64,000 nt of DNA from Clostridia bacterium (GTDB taxonomy: Bacteria > Bacillota > Clostridia > Oscillospirales > Acutalibacteraceae): assembly GCA_017507805.1 (NCBI GenBank), contig JAFWAC010000015.1, positions 186,001 to 250,000 on the forward strand, given 5' to 3'. Numbering within the stretch: the first letter of the stretch is position 1; each line of letters begins with the position of its first letter. The notes beneath the pieces were generated by a model. That model saw only the letters and a list, made by a program, of their open reading frames with translations, searched no databases and was not told the origin of the DNA. The position numbers and the translations under genes are program-made. Shown in pieces: positions 1 to 9,156 of the stretch.

Positions 1-1
1 T

Positions 2-517
2 GATAATATTATAGCGGCTGAAAATATGATAGAGGCTCAAAAGGATTCGTTTAATGTCTCGGTAACCGGGGCAGACGGTGATTTTGAGGGCTATGCCGAT
101 ATTTCAATGCTTTTCAAGCTTAATTTCAAGTCTACATACGGTAATAAAAAGGTTATCGATATTGCGGGCGAAAAATACTTAGTTTCCGATTACGGTACGG
201 TTTACCGACCAAAGCAATTCAGTATTATGGGACCGCTTTGCTATGATGAAACCGCTTTGAGTGAACAGCTTATCTCCTGCGGCTATCATACGAAGACTAC
301 TGAAAACGCTAAAGACTATATTAAATTCACTTCAAGTATTATAAATATCCGTTCACTTTATAAGGATATGGATATTGAGGTGAAGCCCTTTATTGTTATT
401 TCTCCTATGAATGGAACAGGCACAGTTTATACCTATGGCGAAGCTATCACATTAAATGTGTCGGCAGTAGCCCAAAATTCACAGGACAGCGCTGTGAAAC
501 AGTTTGTATCCAAATAA
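2..517 (+). CDS. C-terminal part of an unrecognised protein (5' truncated)
   Basis: The reading frame is open back to base 2 with no stop, so the first internal ATG (base 26) is probably not the start and the gene begins left of the window. The visible 171 or so residues are mixed beta-strand-like with no motif I recognise. The protein ends 34 bases before the GH16 gene, whose own ribosome binding site follows, so it may be the preceding gene of the same glycan cluster. Function unknown. Confidence 0.6.
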   Translation, partial: DNIIAAENMIEAQKDSFNVSVTGADGDFEGYADISMLFKLNFKSTYGNKKVIDIAGEKYLVSDYGTVYRPKQFSIMGPLCYDETALSEQLISCGYHTKTTENAKDYIKFTSSIINIRSLYKDMDIEVKPFIVISPMNGTGTVYTYGEAITLNVSAVAQNSQDSAVKQFVSK

Positions 518-551
518 ATTAATATAAAAATTCAAAAAGGAGCGAAACACT

Positions 552-3500
552 ATGAAAACATTTAAAAAGCTATTGGCACTTCTTTGCACAGCAGCCCTTC
601 TGCTGACAACCCTTTCCGTGGGTACGGTGTTTGCTGCTGACACTACAGTAGCAGTTGATTATTCCAATATCAATTTTGACGGCGAAAACGGCATTACAGG
701 TAGTATGGGTAGTACCAAGTGGTCATTCTATGACGCAAGTGAAAGCCCTGTAGGGGGAAATGCTACTAAAATGCTAAAGGTTAAAGCCGATGGTACAGGA
801 CCTTTTAACGCTCGGCTTTTGGCAGACGGTAACTATGTTGCTATTGAAAGCGGCAAAGCTTACGCACTCACTTTTGATTACTATGTTGATGCAAACGTGG
901 ATCTGAAAGGTTTAACTGTAAGAGATTCTGCTGCAATTGTAACCGATAAGAGCGTTTCCTCAGGCCTTATCCCTGCAAGTGAATTGGGTGTTACAGCCGA
1001 TGGCACTTCAGGCGCTTGGAAAAGAATCAAGCTTACCTTTGCGGCTGATGAAGACGCTAATCTCGGGATTGGAATAAGCTACAATATAGCTGCTACAACT
1101 GAAATTTTTGCCTATTTCGATAATTTCTCACTTGTGGAGATGCCTGCTGAAGCAGAAAACGATTATTCTGCAATAACTTTTGATACCGAAAATGGTACGG
1201 CAGGAACCCTTGGTAGTACGGTATGGGAATTCTATTACGATGCGTACAAAGCTCCTGTTGCAGGAAATAATACAAGAATGCTTCGCCTTAGCACAACTGC
1301 GGCTGCTAATTACCAATTTAATGTTACATACGGTGCAAATCCGGTACCGCTGACAGAAGGTGCGCAATATCGCCTTGATTTTTGGTATTATGCCGAGGCA
1401 GGTGTAAATGTTAAGCAGGCTACCGTCAGAAATCAAGTGTCAAATATTCAGATTGTAAAACTGTCTATTGATCCGACTACCGGCACAAATGGCGCTTGGG
1501 TAAAGCAGTCTGTAACATTTATAGCACCGGAGGGCTCAACCTCACTTAAGATGGGTGTTGAAACCAATAGCGGAACACAGGGCTCTTTATATCTTGATAA
1601 TTTTTCACTTGTGATGCTATATCCTCCTGAAAAAATCAATGATTATACAGATATTAATTTTGATACAGCTAATGGTATTAAAGGTTCTACAGGCAGTAGC
1701 TATGTAACTTTCTATGATGCTCGTGAAAAGGGTATTATTGCAGGAAATGATACCAGAATGTTAAGTTATTTTGCTAAGGGCACTGATAACGCTCAGTTTA
1801 ATGTTCTTTATGGTGGTACTAATGTGCCGCTTATGCCAGGTAAGCAATACCGCATTGAATTTGATATTTATGCTGAGGCTGGTATAGATATTAACAAGGC
1901 TACTATTCGTGATGTAGAGAATAATTGTCTTAAAGATAATGTTCTGCTCCCTGTAGACGCTAACGGAACAAATGGCAAATGGGTTCGCTTTACTGCATTC
2001 TTTACAACAGTCTCGACTTCAACAGCACTTAAGATGAGTATTAAGTCGAATACTGCCACAAATAAATATCTTTATATAGATAATATTTCACTTACACTCT
2101 TTGATTCTGAGGATCCTATCACCTTTGAGGGCAAAAATCACGGCGCTGCGGTAGATAGCTCTACTGAAAAATGGAGATACAGCACTGATGAAATAGCAGG
2201 AAATGCTACCACGAAGCTTGTTTTCTCTCATACAAACGGTCAGGCAAACGGAACTGTTTATAATGATTTTGACGAGACTGTTGCTATCACAAAGGGCGGC
2301 TATTATATAATTAAGTTTGATTATTACAGTGCTCCTTATACAGGCTCATTAGGCGCAATTTTCAATAATGACATCGGCTATAAATGCAATCTTTCGCTAA
2401 CTGCTGAGGAGGGCACCGGCGGTGCTTGGAAAACATCAAGCACAATATTTAAAGCTACCGGCAGTACCGATAAATTCAGGTTCTCTATGCAGCCTCAGAA
2501 TGCTTCGGATGTAGCCCTTTATTTGGACAATGTAGCTATTGTTAAGCTTTATGATTACTATGATGAGCTTCCCGTGATTGAGAGCCTTGCCCCCGGAAAG
2601 CTTACCGTTACCGCTGTTGAGGGCTATGAATACAGTGTTGACGGAACACACTTCTTTGCAAGCGGCGCATTTAAAAACCTTAATTCCGAAACGGGAATAT
2701 ATCCTGTTTATGTCAGAGAGGCTCTCGCCGATAACGGATATCCCTCTGCACCGAGCGAGGCTATCTATGTTCAGCTTCCTTATGCCGGCGATATCAATAA
2801 TGACAGACTTCTCAATGCTGATGACTTAGTTCAGCTCTCTAACCGTTTGCTGTCAGGTGTTGCTACCGAAATAGACGAAGCCTTCTTTGATGCAAATATC
2901 GATACATTTGTAGATATAAGAGATATTGTAAATCTTAAAAAGCAGATTGCCGATGAAAAGGATATATCCTCTAAGATAGAGATCACAAGAAACGGTGTAA
3001 GCTATTCACTTGCCTGGAATGATGAGTTTTCCGGTAGCTATATCGACCGCAATAATTGGGCAGACCGCAAAGCAACTGCTGATAGTGAGTATCAGTATTT
3101 CAAAAACGATTCAAATAACAACCTTTTTATCGATAATGATGTAGACGGTAACTCCTGTCTTATTTTACAGGCTGTTGAGGAAGAGGTAACTGTAAACGAC
3201 AGAACCTATGCGTACACAAGCGGCGGTGTTGATACTTACGGTAAGTTCACCTTTAAAACAGGCTATGTTGAAATGCGTGCAAAGCTGCCTCAGGGCGCAG
3301 GTCTTTGGTCAGGTTTCTGGTTTGGCGGCACCTCTAACCGTGACGGCAATTCAAGCTGGCCCGCAAACGGTGAAATTGATGTAATTGAGCATTACGGCTA
3401 CAAGGCAGATACAGTATTCCACAACTTCCACTACGCAACCTATGATGAGAATAATAATATTGTAGCTAATAAAATCAGACCTACTGAAGGCGAGTATAAG

Positions 3501-3764
3501 ACTGTATTATCCAACGGCAATTTCTATGATGAGTTCCATACCTTCGGCTGTGAGTGGACAGAGGAATATGTTGCATATTATGTTGACGGCGTAATGACTA
3601 ATAAATTCGAGAAGGATGCAGAAACCTTTGCTGAGGTTAATAATGAGAATATGTATTTACTTCTCACTCTTGCAGTAGGTGGCAGCGAAGAAGCAATGGA
3701 AGATATTGGAAGTACCAATTTCCCTGCACAGATGGCTATCGACTATGTAAGATATTATAACTGA
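552..3764 (+). CDS. Secreted multimodular GH16 beta-glucanase with internal dockerin
   Basis: 1070 residues. A signal peptide (about 1-29, ending VGTVFA) is followed by four related beta-sandwich modules of about 150 residues (roughly 38-195, 206-355, 367-515 and 523-675). Each ends in a pattern like 'YLDNFSL' and resembles carbohydrate-binding modules of the CBM4/9 type. A type I dockerin (about 744-800) has two Ca-binding repeats starting GDINNDRLLNADD and DANIDTFVDIRD. A C-terminal GH16 domain (about 825-1070) carries the catalytic signature GEIDVIEHYG near residue 940, the EIDxxE arrangement of laminarinases and lichenases. Known for the family: endo-hydrolysis of beta-1,3 or mixed-linkage glucans. 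The dockerin implies docking to a cohesin scaffold at the cell surface. Exact substrate is not decidable here. Confidence 0.9.
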   Translation: MKTFKKLLALLCTAALLLTTLSVGTVFAADTTVAVDYSNINFDGENGITGSMGSTKWSFYDASESPVGGNATKMLKVKADGTGPFNARLLADGNYVAIESGKAYALTFDYYVDANVDLKGLTVRDSAAIVTDKSVSSGLIPASELGVTADGTSGAWKRIKLTFAADEDANLGIGISYNIAATTEIFAYFDNFSLVEMPAEAENDYSAITFDTENGTAGTLGSTVWEFYYDAYKAPVAGNNTRMLRLSTTAAANYQFNVTYGANPVPLTEGAQYRLDFWYYAEAGVNVKQATVRNQVSNIQIVKLSIDPTTGTNGAWVKQSVTFIAPEGSTSLKMGVETNSGTQGSLYLDNFSLVMLYPPEKINDYTDINFDTANGIKGSTGSSYVTFYDAREKGIIAGNDTRMLSYFAKGTDNAQFNVLYGGTNVPLMPGKQYRIEFDIYAEAGIDINKATIRDVENNCLKDNVLLPVDANGTNGKWVRFTAFFTTVSTSTALKMSIKSNTATNKYLYIDNISLTLFDSEDPITFEGKNHGAAVDSSTEKWRYSTDEIAGNATTKLVFSHTNGQANGTVYNDFDETVAITKGGYYIIKFDYYSAPYTGSLGAIFNNDIGYKCNLSLTAEEGTGGAWKTSSTIFKATGSTDKFRFSMQPQNASDVALYLDNVAIVKLYDYYDELPVIESLAPGKLTVTAVEGYEYSVDGTHFFASGAFKNLNSETGIYPVYVREALADNGYPSAPSEAIYVQLPYAGDINNDRLLNADDLVQLSNRLLSGVATEIDEAFFDANIDTFVDIRDIVNLKKQIADEKDISSKIEITRNGVSYSLAWNDEFSGSYIDRNNWADRKATADSEYQYFKNDSNNNLFIDNDVDGNSCLILQAVEEEVTVNDRTYAYTSGGVDTYGKFTFKTGYVEMRAKLPQGAGLWSGFWFGGTSNRDGNSSWPANGEIDVIEHYGYKADTVFHNFHYATYDENNNIVANKIRPTEGEYKTVLSNGNFYDEFHTFGCEWTEEYVAYYVDGVMTNKFEKDAETFAEVNNENMYLLLTLAVGGSEEAMEDIGSTNFPAQMAIDYVRYYN

Positions 3765-3784
3765 TAATTTTCAAGGAGCAAAAA

Positions 3785-4753
3785 ATGCTAATCAATGGTA
3801 TGCGGTGGTACGATACCGACAATAACGAAATTCATGCCCACGGCGGTTTTATGCTTGAATACGGGGACTATTATTATTGGTACGGAGAGAACAGAACCGA
3901 TAACAATTTCGTTTCCTGCTATCGTACTAAAGACTTTAAGGACTGGGAGTTTTGCAATAATGTTTTAACCTCAAGCAGTCCTGTAAAGAAGATTAACGAA
4001 ACAAATGATTTATTACTTAAAAGGAGCGAGGAGTCTTTCGACCCGAGTGTTGAAAGACTCGGCTTCCTGCGTTGGGACGGCGAGGGTAATATTATTTCAA
4101 ATATCGAAAGACCAAAGGTAGTGTATAACGAGAAAACAAAGAAATTTGTTATGTGGATGCATTATGAAAACGGCCATGATTACGATGCTGCCCGTTGCGC
4201 TGTAGCTACCTGTGACACTCCTGACGGTGACTTTGTTTATCACGGCTCGTTCAGACCTCACGGTAACGAATCGAGAGACTGTACTTTACATAAGTTTAAC
4301 GGTAAAATGTATTTTATCGCGGCTTGTAATGCTAATCTTGATTTAATAGCCTATGAGCTTACAGAGGACTATCTTGATGTGACCGAAAATAAAATGATTA
4401 TGTTTCCAGGCGAAAAAAGGGAAGCCCCTGCTTTCTTTAATAAGGACGGAGAGGTTTTTGTGCTTACCTCAGGCTGTACGGGCTGGAGACCTAATCAGTG
4501 TAAATTTTCCAAATCAAACGATATGACAGAATGGGAAAAGCTACAGAAAATCGGAGACGAGGTAACATACCGAAGTCAGCCTGCATTTGTATTCCACAGT
4601 AAAAAGAATAATAAATATTATTACTTTGGTGACCGTTGGGGAAACAGCAGTGCGGAATACTTTGCTTCGACCTATGTTATTTTCGAAATCATATTTGATA
4701 AGAATAATATTCCTCAGCTTTTATACTGCGAAAACGCAAGTGTTCCAAAATAA
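3785..4753 (+). CDS. GH43-like beta-propeller glycosidase
   Basis: 322 residues, no signal peptide, so probably intracellular. The N-terminal pattern HAHGGFMLEYGDYYYWYGE and the repeated five-blade-like segments (FDPSVERLGF, RPKVVYNEKTKKFVMWMHYE, SRDCTLHKFNGKMYF) are typical of GH43 proteins of the galactanase/xylosidase-like subfamilies. It starts 21 bases after the GH16 gene with a good AAGGAG site, so the two are probably co-transcribed. The likely role is trimming oligosaccharides released by the secreted enzyme. The subfamily and linkage are inferred only loosely. Confidence 0.75.
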   Translation: MLINGMRWYDTDNNEIHAHGGFMLEYGDYYYWYGENRTDNNFVSCYRTKDFKDWEFCNNVLTSSSPVKKINETNDLLLKRSEESFDPSVERLGFLRWDGEGNIISNIERPKVVYNEKTKKFVMWMHYENGHDYDAARCAVATCDTPDGDFVYHGSFRPHGNESRDCTLHKFNGKMYFIAACNANLDLIAYELTEDYLDVTENKMIMFPGEKREAPAFFNKDGEVFVLTSGCTGWRPNQCKFSKSNDMTEWEKLQKIGDEVTYRSQPAFVFHSKKNNKYYYFGDRWGNSSAEYFASTYVIFEIIFDKNNIPQLLYCENASVPK

Positions 4754-4760
4754 AACTATT

Positions 4761-4790
4761 AAAAGGTCGGGGAAAGCTCGGCCTTTTTGT
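4761..4790 (+). terminator. Intrinsic terminator after the GH43 gene
   Basis: AAAAGGTCG (4761-4769) pairs with CGGCCTTTT (4779-4787) with one T-G wobble, followed by a run of T. It closes the GH16-GH43 transcript. Confidence 0.75.
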
Positions 4791-4831
4791 TATGATTTAA
4801 GATAAAAAGGTTCTATGACAAATGTTGGGAT

Positions 4832-4930
4832 AAAACAGATGCGAATTGCTTCGGTTTTGCCTCCCTTGCCTAAAGGGAGGGGGACCAACTGTTAGTTGGT
4901 GGAGGGATTTTTCGCTTCTCGCAATGACAC
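4832..4930. repeat. Dispersed palindromic repeat (GTCATTGCGA type)
   Basis: The intergenic stretch contains two adjacent hairpins, CTCCCTT/AAGGGAG (4861-4879) and ACCAACT/AGTTGGT (4884-4900). On the minus strand it begins with GTCATTGCGAGAAGCGA. From general knowledge, this GTCATTGCGAG and CTCCCT combination is a recurring intergenic repeat in gut Firmicutes genomes. A related CTCCCTC/GAGGGAG hairpin lies at 28329-28346. Confidence 0.5.
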
Positions 4931-4978
4931 CTCGGCATTTAAAATAGAACCATAAAAAAGTCAAAAGGGGTGTTTGAT

Positions 4979-5896
4979 ATGAAACGAAGGGTTGGAATTT
5001 CTACAAATTTTTTGCAAAAACGCTTTGGTGATATCGAGGCGCTGAAAATTGCAAAATCGGTTGGCGCGGATGCGGTAGATTTCTCCACAATACTTCCTCA
5101 TCACGATTACAGAAAGGACGACAGCATTTATGCTAAGAGTGATGATGAAATATATACATATTACAGAGGGCTGAAAAAATTAGCAGACGATTTAGGGCTT
5201 GATATTTGTCAGACTCACGGCAGAATTTCCGGCTTTAAGAACATAGAGTCTGAGGATGATGCACTTATTGAAAATATGCGTAGAGACTGCATCGCCTGTA
5301 AGGCATTAGAGGCTGAATACTGTGTTGTTCACTCAACAACCACTATTCATCTGGGTCCCGATGCTCCCAAAGCGCTTATGCACAGCCTTAATTTTGACCT
5401 TTTTAACCGCTGTATAGCAGAGGCAAAAAAATACGGTGTAATAATTGCAAGCGAAACCTTTGGCGATGCCGATAGATATAAATGCTGTGACTTTTTCGGT
5501 AATATAGATGAATTTGAAAGGTCTTACAGGGATGTGTCTTCTGTCGGAGATAATTCTAAATATATGGCAATTTGTATGGATACGGGACATTCCAACAAGG
5601 CAATGAGATTTAATAATAACCCAACTCCTGCCGATGTTATAAGAAGGCTTGGCGGCGATATAAAGGTACTTCACCTTAACGATAACGATACCCTTACCGA
5701 CCAGCATAAAATACCGCTTACAGGCTGTATTGATTGGGTGGATGTTTTTGATGCTCTGGATGAAATCGGGTATGACGGTGTTTATAATATGGAGCTGAAT
5801 TTAGGTATTATCGGCGGTAAAGGTCTTGAAATAGAATCTGCTGATTATGCAGTTAAGGTTATGCGTAATTTGCTGAAAAACAGATACGGTGAATAA
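4979..5896 (+). CDS. Sugar phosphate isomerase/epimerase-like TIM-barrel protein
   Basis: 305 residues. The start is ATG 4979 because an AGGGG site lies 8 bases upstream; an in-frame GTG at 4970 would overlap that site. Features of the xylose-isomerase-like/AP endonuclease 2 TIM-barrel family are present: an N-terminal strand with GISTNFLQ, the metal-ligand patterns SETFGD, CMDTGHSNKA and VLHLNDND, and the closing strand GYDGVYNMELNL. Such proteins isomerise or epimerise free or phosphorylated sugars. It lies between GH43 and GH3 genes and ends next to the GH3 start, so a role in metabolising the released sugar is inferred. The substrate is unknown. Confidence 0.75.
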   Translation: MKRRVGISTNFLQKRFGDIEALKIAKSVGADAVDFSTILPHHDYRKDDSIYAKSDDEIYTYYRGLKKLADDLGLDICQTHGRISGFKNIESEDDALIENMRRDCIACKALEAEYCVVHSTTTIHLGPDAPKALMHSLNFDLFNRCIAEAKKYGVIIASETFGDADRYKCCDFFGNIDEFERSYRDVSSVGDNSKYMAICMDTGHSNKAMRFNNNPTPADVIRRLGGDIKVLHLNDNDTLTDQHKIPLTGCIDWVDVFDALDEIGYDGVYNMELNLGIIGGKGLEIESADYAVKVMRNLLKNRYGE

Positions 5897-5897
5897 T

Positions 5898-8036
5898 ATG
5901 AATATCGAACAAAGAGTGGAGGAAATACTTTCTCAGATGACCTTGCAGGAAAAAATAGGTCAGCTTAATCAGGTTAAAGCACCGCTTAAAGCCGATGAAG
6001 AGGTTTTCGAGCAGATACGACAGGGGAAAATAGGCTCATTTATAATGGCAACTACTGCCCACGCCGGTAATGACGATACTGTTCTCACTGAAAATCTGCT
6101 TATTAATAAAATGCAAAGAATAGCGGTTGAGGAAAGCAGACTCGGTATTCCTATTATTTACGGCAGAGATGTTATTCACGGTCACAGAACGGTTTATCCC
6201 ATACCCTTGGCAGCCGCTGCAAGCTTTAATCCCGAGCTCGTAGAAAAATGCTACCGTAATATTGCAAGGGAAGCCGCGGCAGACGGTGTTAATTGGACCT
6301 TTTCGCCTATGCTGGATTTGTGCCGCGATCCCCGTTGGGGCAGAATAATAGAAGGTCCCGGTGAGGACCCGTATGTCGGCGCTGTTATGGCGGAGGCTTG
6401 CGTAAAGGGCTTTCAAGGGGAAAATATATCCGATAAGGACAGCCTTGTTGCCTGTGCTAAGCATTATATAGGCTACGGCGCGAGTGAGGGCGGCAGAGAT
6501 TATCACCGCACCGAAATCTCCGATTATAATTTATATAACTACTATCTTCCGGCATTCAGGGCGGCTGTAAATGCAGGTGTCGGCACAGTGATGTCATCCT
6601 TCAATGATATTAGCGGTCAACCTGTGACCTCGGGTAAAAAATATCTCACCGATATTTTGCGCGGCAAATTGGGATTTGACGGCTTTGTCGTGTCGGATTG
6701 GGATGCGGTTAGTCAGCTTAAAAGACAGGGCGTGGCAGAAACCGATGCTGATTGCGCTGAGCTTGCAATAAATGCAGGACTTGATATGAATATGACCGAT
6801 AGAGTGTATATAAATAATTTAGAAAGTCTTGTAGAAAGCGGCAGGGTTTCAGAGGAAACAATAAATACCGCTGTAAAAAGAGTTTTAAAAATTAAGCTTC
6901 AAAAGGGATTGTTTCAAAACCCCTATTGTGATGCACGCGAGATTGACCGTACAGTGCATTTGAAGGATGCCCGTACACTTGCGGCAGAATCAATGGTACT
7001 GCTCAAAAATGACGGAGTGTTGCCTTTGAGTAAAAAATCAAGGGTTGCGCTAATTGGTCCCTTTGTAAGGGAACGCAGAGCACTTTTGGGTAGCTGGACT
7101 TTGGACGGTAAGGCAGAGGAAACCGCAAATTTTGCAGAGGCTATGAAATCGGTCATAGGCGCTAATATGCTTCTTAGTGACGATAATATCGCCGTGCTTG
7201 ATAACAGTATTGCAAGAGCCGTTAAAGCCGATGTGGTGGTTTTAGCCTTGGGCGAAAGCGAAAAGGTGACAGGGGAGGCGTATTCTGTCTCCGATATTTC
7301 GTTGCCTAAAAATCAGGTTGAGCTGATTCACAGATATAAGGTACTCGGTAAAAAGGTGGTAGGCGTATTTTTTTGCGGCAGACCTATGGCTATGGAGGGT
7401 GTGGCAGAGTATCTTGATGCAGTGCTTTATGCGTGGCATTCGGGAAGTGAGACTGCAAACGCGGCTTGTGATATTTTGTTCGGTGATGTTGTTCCAAACG
7501 GTAAAACTGCGGTCACATTCCCCAAAAGAACAGGACATATTCCGATGTACTACAATGTGACTTCAAGCGGCAGATGTGTCAACTGTTATTACGGTGAAAA
7601 TCCGCAAAACTGTTATGTAGATAGCTTACCTACACCTGCCTTCCCGTTCGGCTTCGGTCTTTCATATACAAAATTCGAGTATGGCGAGATTAAAGCAGAT
7701 ACTGATGAAATTTTACTTGATGATTTAATAGACGGTAAAAGCTTTAAAATTACCGTTAATGTTAAAAACACGGGTGATTTTGACGGCAAGGAAACAGTAC
7801 AGCTTTATATAAGGGATAAAATTGCAACTGTTATGCGTCCTTTGCGTGAGCTTAAAGGCTTTGAAAAGCGGAAAATAAATAAAAATGAAACCGAATGCTT
7901 TACCTTTGAATTAGGATATGATAAGCTCGGTTTCTATACCGAAAACGGTGAATATACCGTGGAAAAAGGCGAATTTGAAATATATGTCGGTGAAAACTGC
8001 CTTACAAAAAATAAGATTACAGTTAGATTGACTTAA
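5898..8036 (+). CDS. GH3 beta-glucosidase / beta-xylosidase
   Basis: 712 residues from ATG 5898 (an in-frame GTG sits at 5889; no strong ribosome binding site separates them). The N-terminal GH3 TIM barrel shows GRDVIHGHRTVYPIPLA, the conserved CAKHYIGYGASEGGRDYH block and the nucleophile motif GFVVSDWD (Asp about residue 267). The second alpha/beta domain includes GEAYSVSDISLP, and a C-terminal fibronectin III-like domain follows FPFGFGLSYTKFEYG. There is no signal peptide, so it acts in the cytoplasm on imported oligosaccharides. It starts 1 base after the isomerase-like gene, so the two are an operon. Confidence 0.92.
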   Translation: MNIEQRVEEILSQMTLQEKIGQLNQVKAPLKADEEVFEQIRQGKIGSFIMATTAHAGNDDTVLTENLLINKMQRIAVEESRLGIPIIYGRDVIHGHRTVYPIPLAAAASFNPELVEKCYRNIAREAAADGVNWTFSPMLDLCRDPRWGRIIEGPGEDPYVGAVMAEACVKGFQGENISDKDSLVACAKHYIGYGASEGGRDYHRTEISDYNLYNYYLPAFRAAVNAGVGTVMSSFNDISGQPVTSGKKYLTDILRGKLGFDGFVVSDWDAVSQLKRQGVAETDADCAELAINAGLDMNMTDRVYINNLESLVESGRVSEETINTAVKRVLKIKLQKGLFQNPYCDAREIDRTVHLKDARTLAAESMVLLKNDGVLPLSKKSRVALIGPFVRERRALLGSWTLDGKAEETANFAEAMKSVIGANMLLSDDNIAVLDNSIARAVKADVVVLALGESEKVTGEAYSVSDISLPKNQVELIHRYKVLGKKVVGVFFCGRPMAMEGVAEYLDAVLYAWHSGSETANAACDILFGDVVPNGKTAVTFPKRTGHIPMYYNVTSSGRCVNCYYGENPQNCYVDSLPTPAFPFGFGLSYTKFEYGEIKADTDEILLDDLIDGKSFKITVNVKNTGDFDGKETVQLYIRDKIATVMRPLRELKGFEKRKINKNETECFTFELGYDKLGFYTENGEYTVEKGEFEIYVGENCLTKNKITVRLT

Positions 8037-8062
8037 GTTAGGGCAGAGCAAATAAAAGTAAC

Positions 8063-8097
8063 CAACCGCTGAAGCTTTACGGCTTCAGCGGTTGTGT
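8063..8097 (+). terminator. Intrinsic terminator after the GH3 gene
   Basis: AACCGCTGAAGC pairs perfectly with GCTTCAGCGGTT around a six-base loop, followed by a T-rich tail. It may also limit transcription from the convergent methyltransferase-like gene. Confidence 0.85.
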
Positions 8098-8099
8098 TG

Positions 8100-8765
8100 T
8101 TACCATATAAACGGTATTATTTTATATTTTACTTTTTGCTTGTATTCGGCATAGCCTTCGAGTTGTTCGGTTAAAATTGCTTCCTCGTTTTTTATGCGCA
8201 GAGCGATAATTATCGGATAGGCTAAAAATATTACAAACGAATACCACGAACCAAGGATTAGCGGTATCATTAAAAAGAGTAAAATTGTTGCCATATACAT
8301 TGGGTGGCGTACAATTCCGTAAAGTCCTGTGTCAATAACCTTTTGGTTTTCCTGTACCTCTATTGTGCGCGACAAATATGCGTTTTCCCGCATTACCTCA
8401 GCATAAAGTCCGTATGCGACAAGGAAAAGCATCGATGCGATGATTGTAACTGCCCTTGGTATATGCGACCAAGCAAATCGAAAATCAAGACCTGCAACAA
8501 TGAAGCCTGCAAGGAATATAAGAGCAGAAAAAGCCACAACACCTTTTTGCGTTTTTTCCTTTTCTTTGCCATCAAGCCGTTTTTTAAGCAGGTTTGGTGC
8601 TTTCAGCAAAAGCACTATTCCCATTATGAATACGGGTATAAACAGTAATCCGATAAATGCCCAACCGCCTATGTAATTCAAAGTGCCTGCGGGTAGAAAA
8701 ATAAGCAATCCCACAAGCAGTAAACCGCAAATAAATTTGAGTGATGCGTTTAGCAGAAGTTTCAT
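8100..8765 (-). CDS. Isoprenylcysteine carboxyl methyltransferase-like membrane protein
   Basis: 221 residues with five or more hydrophobic segments. The C-terminal part has the PEMT/ICMT-family signature GLYGIVRHPMYMATILLF followed by RIKNEEAILTEQLEGYAEYKQKV, the S-adenosylmethionine-binding region of these small membrane methyltransferases. In bacteria without prenylated proteins the substrate is generally unknown; lipid or phosphatidylethanolamine methylation is possible. It is a single gene convergent with the GH3 operon. Confidence 0.8.
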   Translation of the reverse strand: MKLLLNASLKFICGLLLVGLLIFLPAGTLNYIGGWAFIGLLFIPVFIMGIVLLLKAPNLLKKRLDGKEKEKTQKGVVAFSALIFLAGFIVAGLDFRFAWSHIPRAVTIIASMLFLVAYGLYAEVMRENAYLSRTIEVQENQKVIDTGLYGIVRHPMYMATILLFLMIPLILGSWYSFVIFLAYPIIIALRIKNEEAILTEQLEGYAEYKQKVKYKIIPFIW

Positions 8766-8872
8766 AATTTCACCAACTTAAAAGTATTTATTTTTGAATA
8801 TGTATTTTGCAATTAAGGTTTATTCAATACGGTTATCTGTCGAAAATTATAAAGCGACCTCTATTATATGGT

Positions 8873-8908
8873 AAAAAACCGCAGAAGCTTTTAAACTTCA
8901 GCGGTTTT
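8873..8908 (-). terminator. Terminator of tRNA-Arg
   Basis: AAAACCGC (8875-8882) pairs with GCGGTTTT (8901-8908), with an inner GAAG/CTTC pairing separated by an A-A mismatch. On the minus strand the stem ends in a T run, directly downstream of the tRNA. Confidence 0.75.
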
Positions 8909-8911
8909 AAT

Positions 8912-8986
8912 TGGCACCCGTAGTAGGAATCGAACCTGCATCTAAGTCTTAGGAGGACCTTATTCTATCCGTTGAACTATACGGGC
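8912..8986 (-). tRNA. tRNA-Arg (anticodon CCU)
   Basis: The minus strand folds as a full cloverleaf: acceptor GCCCGTA/TACGGGT, D-arm GTTC..GAAT, and anticodon stem AGGTC/GACTT with loop CTCCTAA. The anticodon CCT reads AGG. The T-arm is GCAGG/CCTAC-like with loop TTCGATT, and 3' CCA is encoded. Confidence 0.95.
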
Positions 8987-9089
8987 AAATGAATTATTGA
9001 AGCCTATATATATTACACTAATTATCGCTTAAAGTCAATATTTACTTTTTGATTTTATGCATAAAAAGGCGAAAGTTGCCCGTTTTTAG

Positions 9090-9118
9090 TTGACAACGGC
9101 TTTTTGTTTGTTTATAAT
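9090..9118 (+). promoter_or_regulatory. SigA-type promoter of guaB
   Basis: TTGACA (9090-9095), a 17-base spacer and TATAAT (9113-9118): a perfect consensus 38 bases before the guaB start. The short leader leaves no room for a purine riboswitch. Confidence 0.85.
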
Positions 9119-9156
9119 AATAAAAATATAACTATTATTTAAAGGGAGTAAACGCA

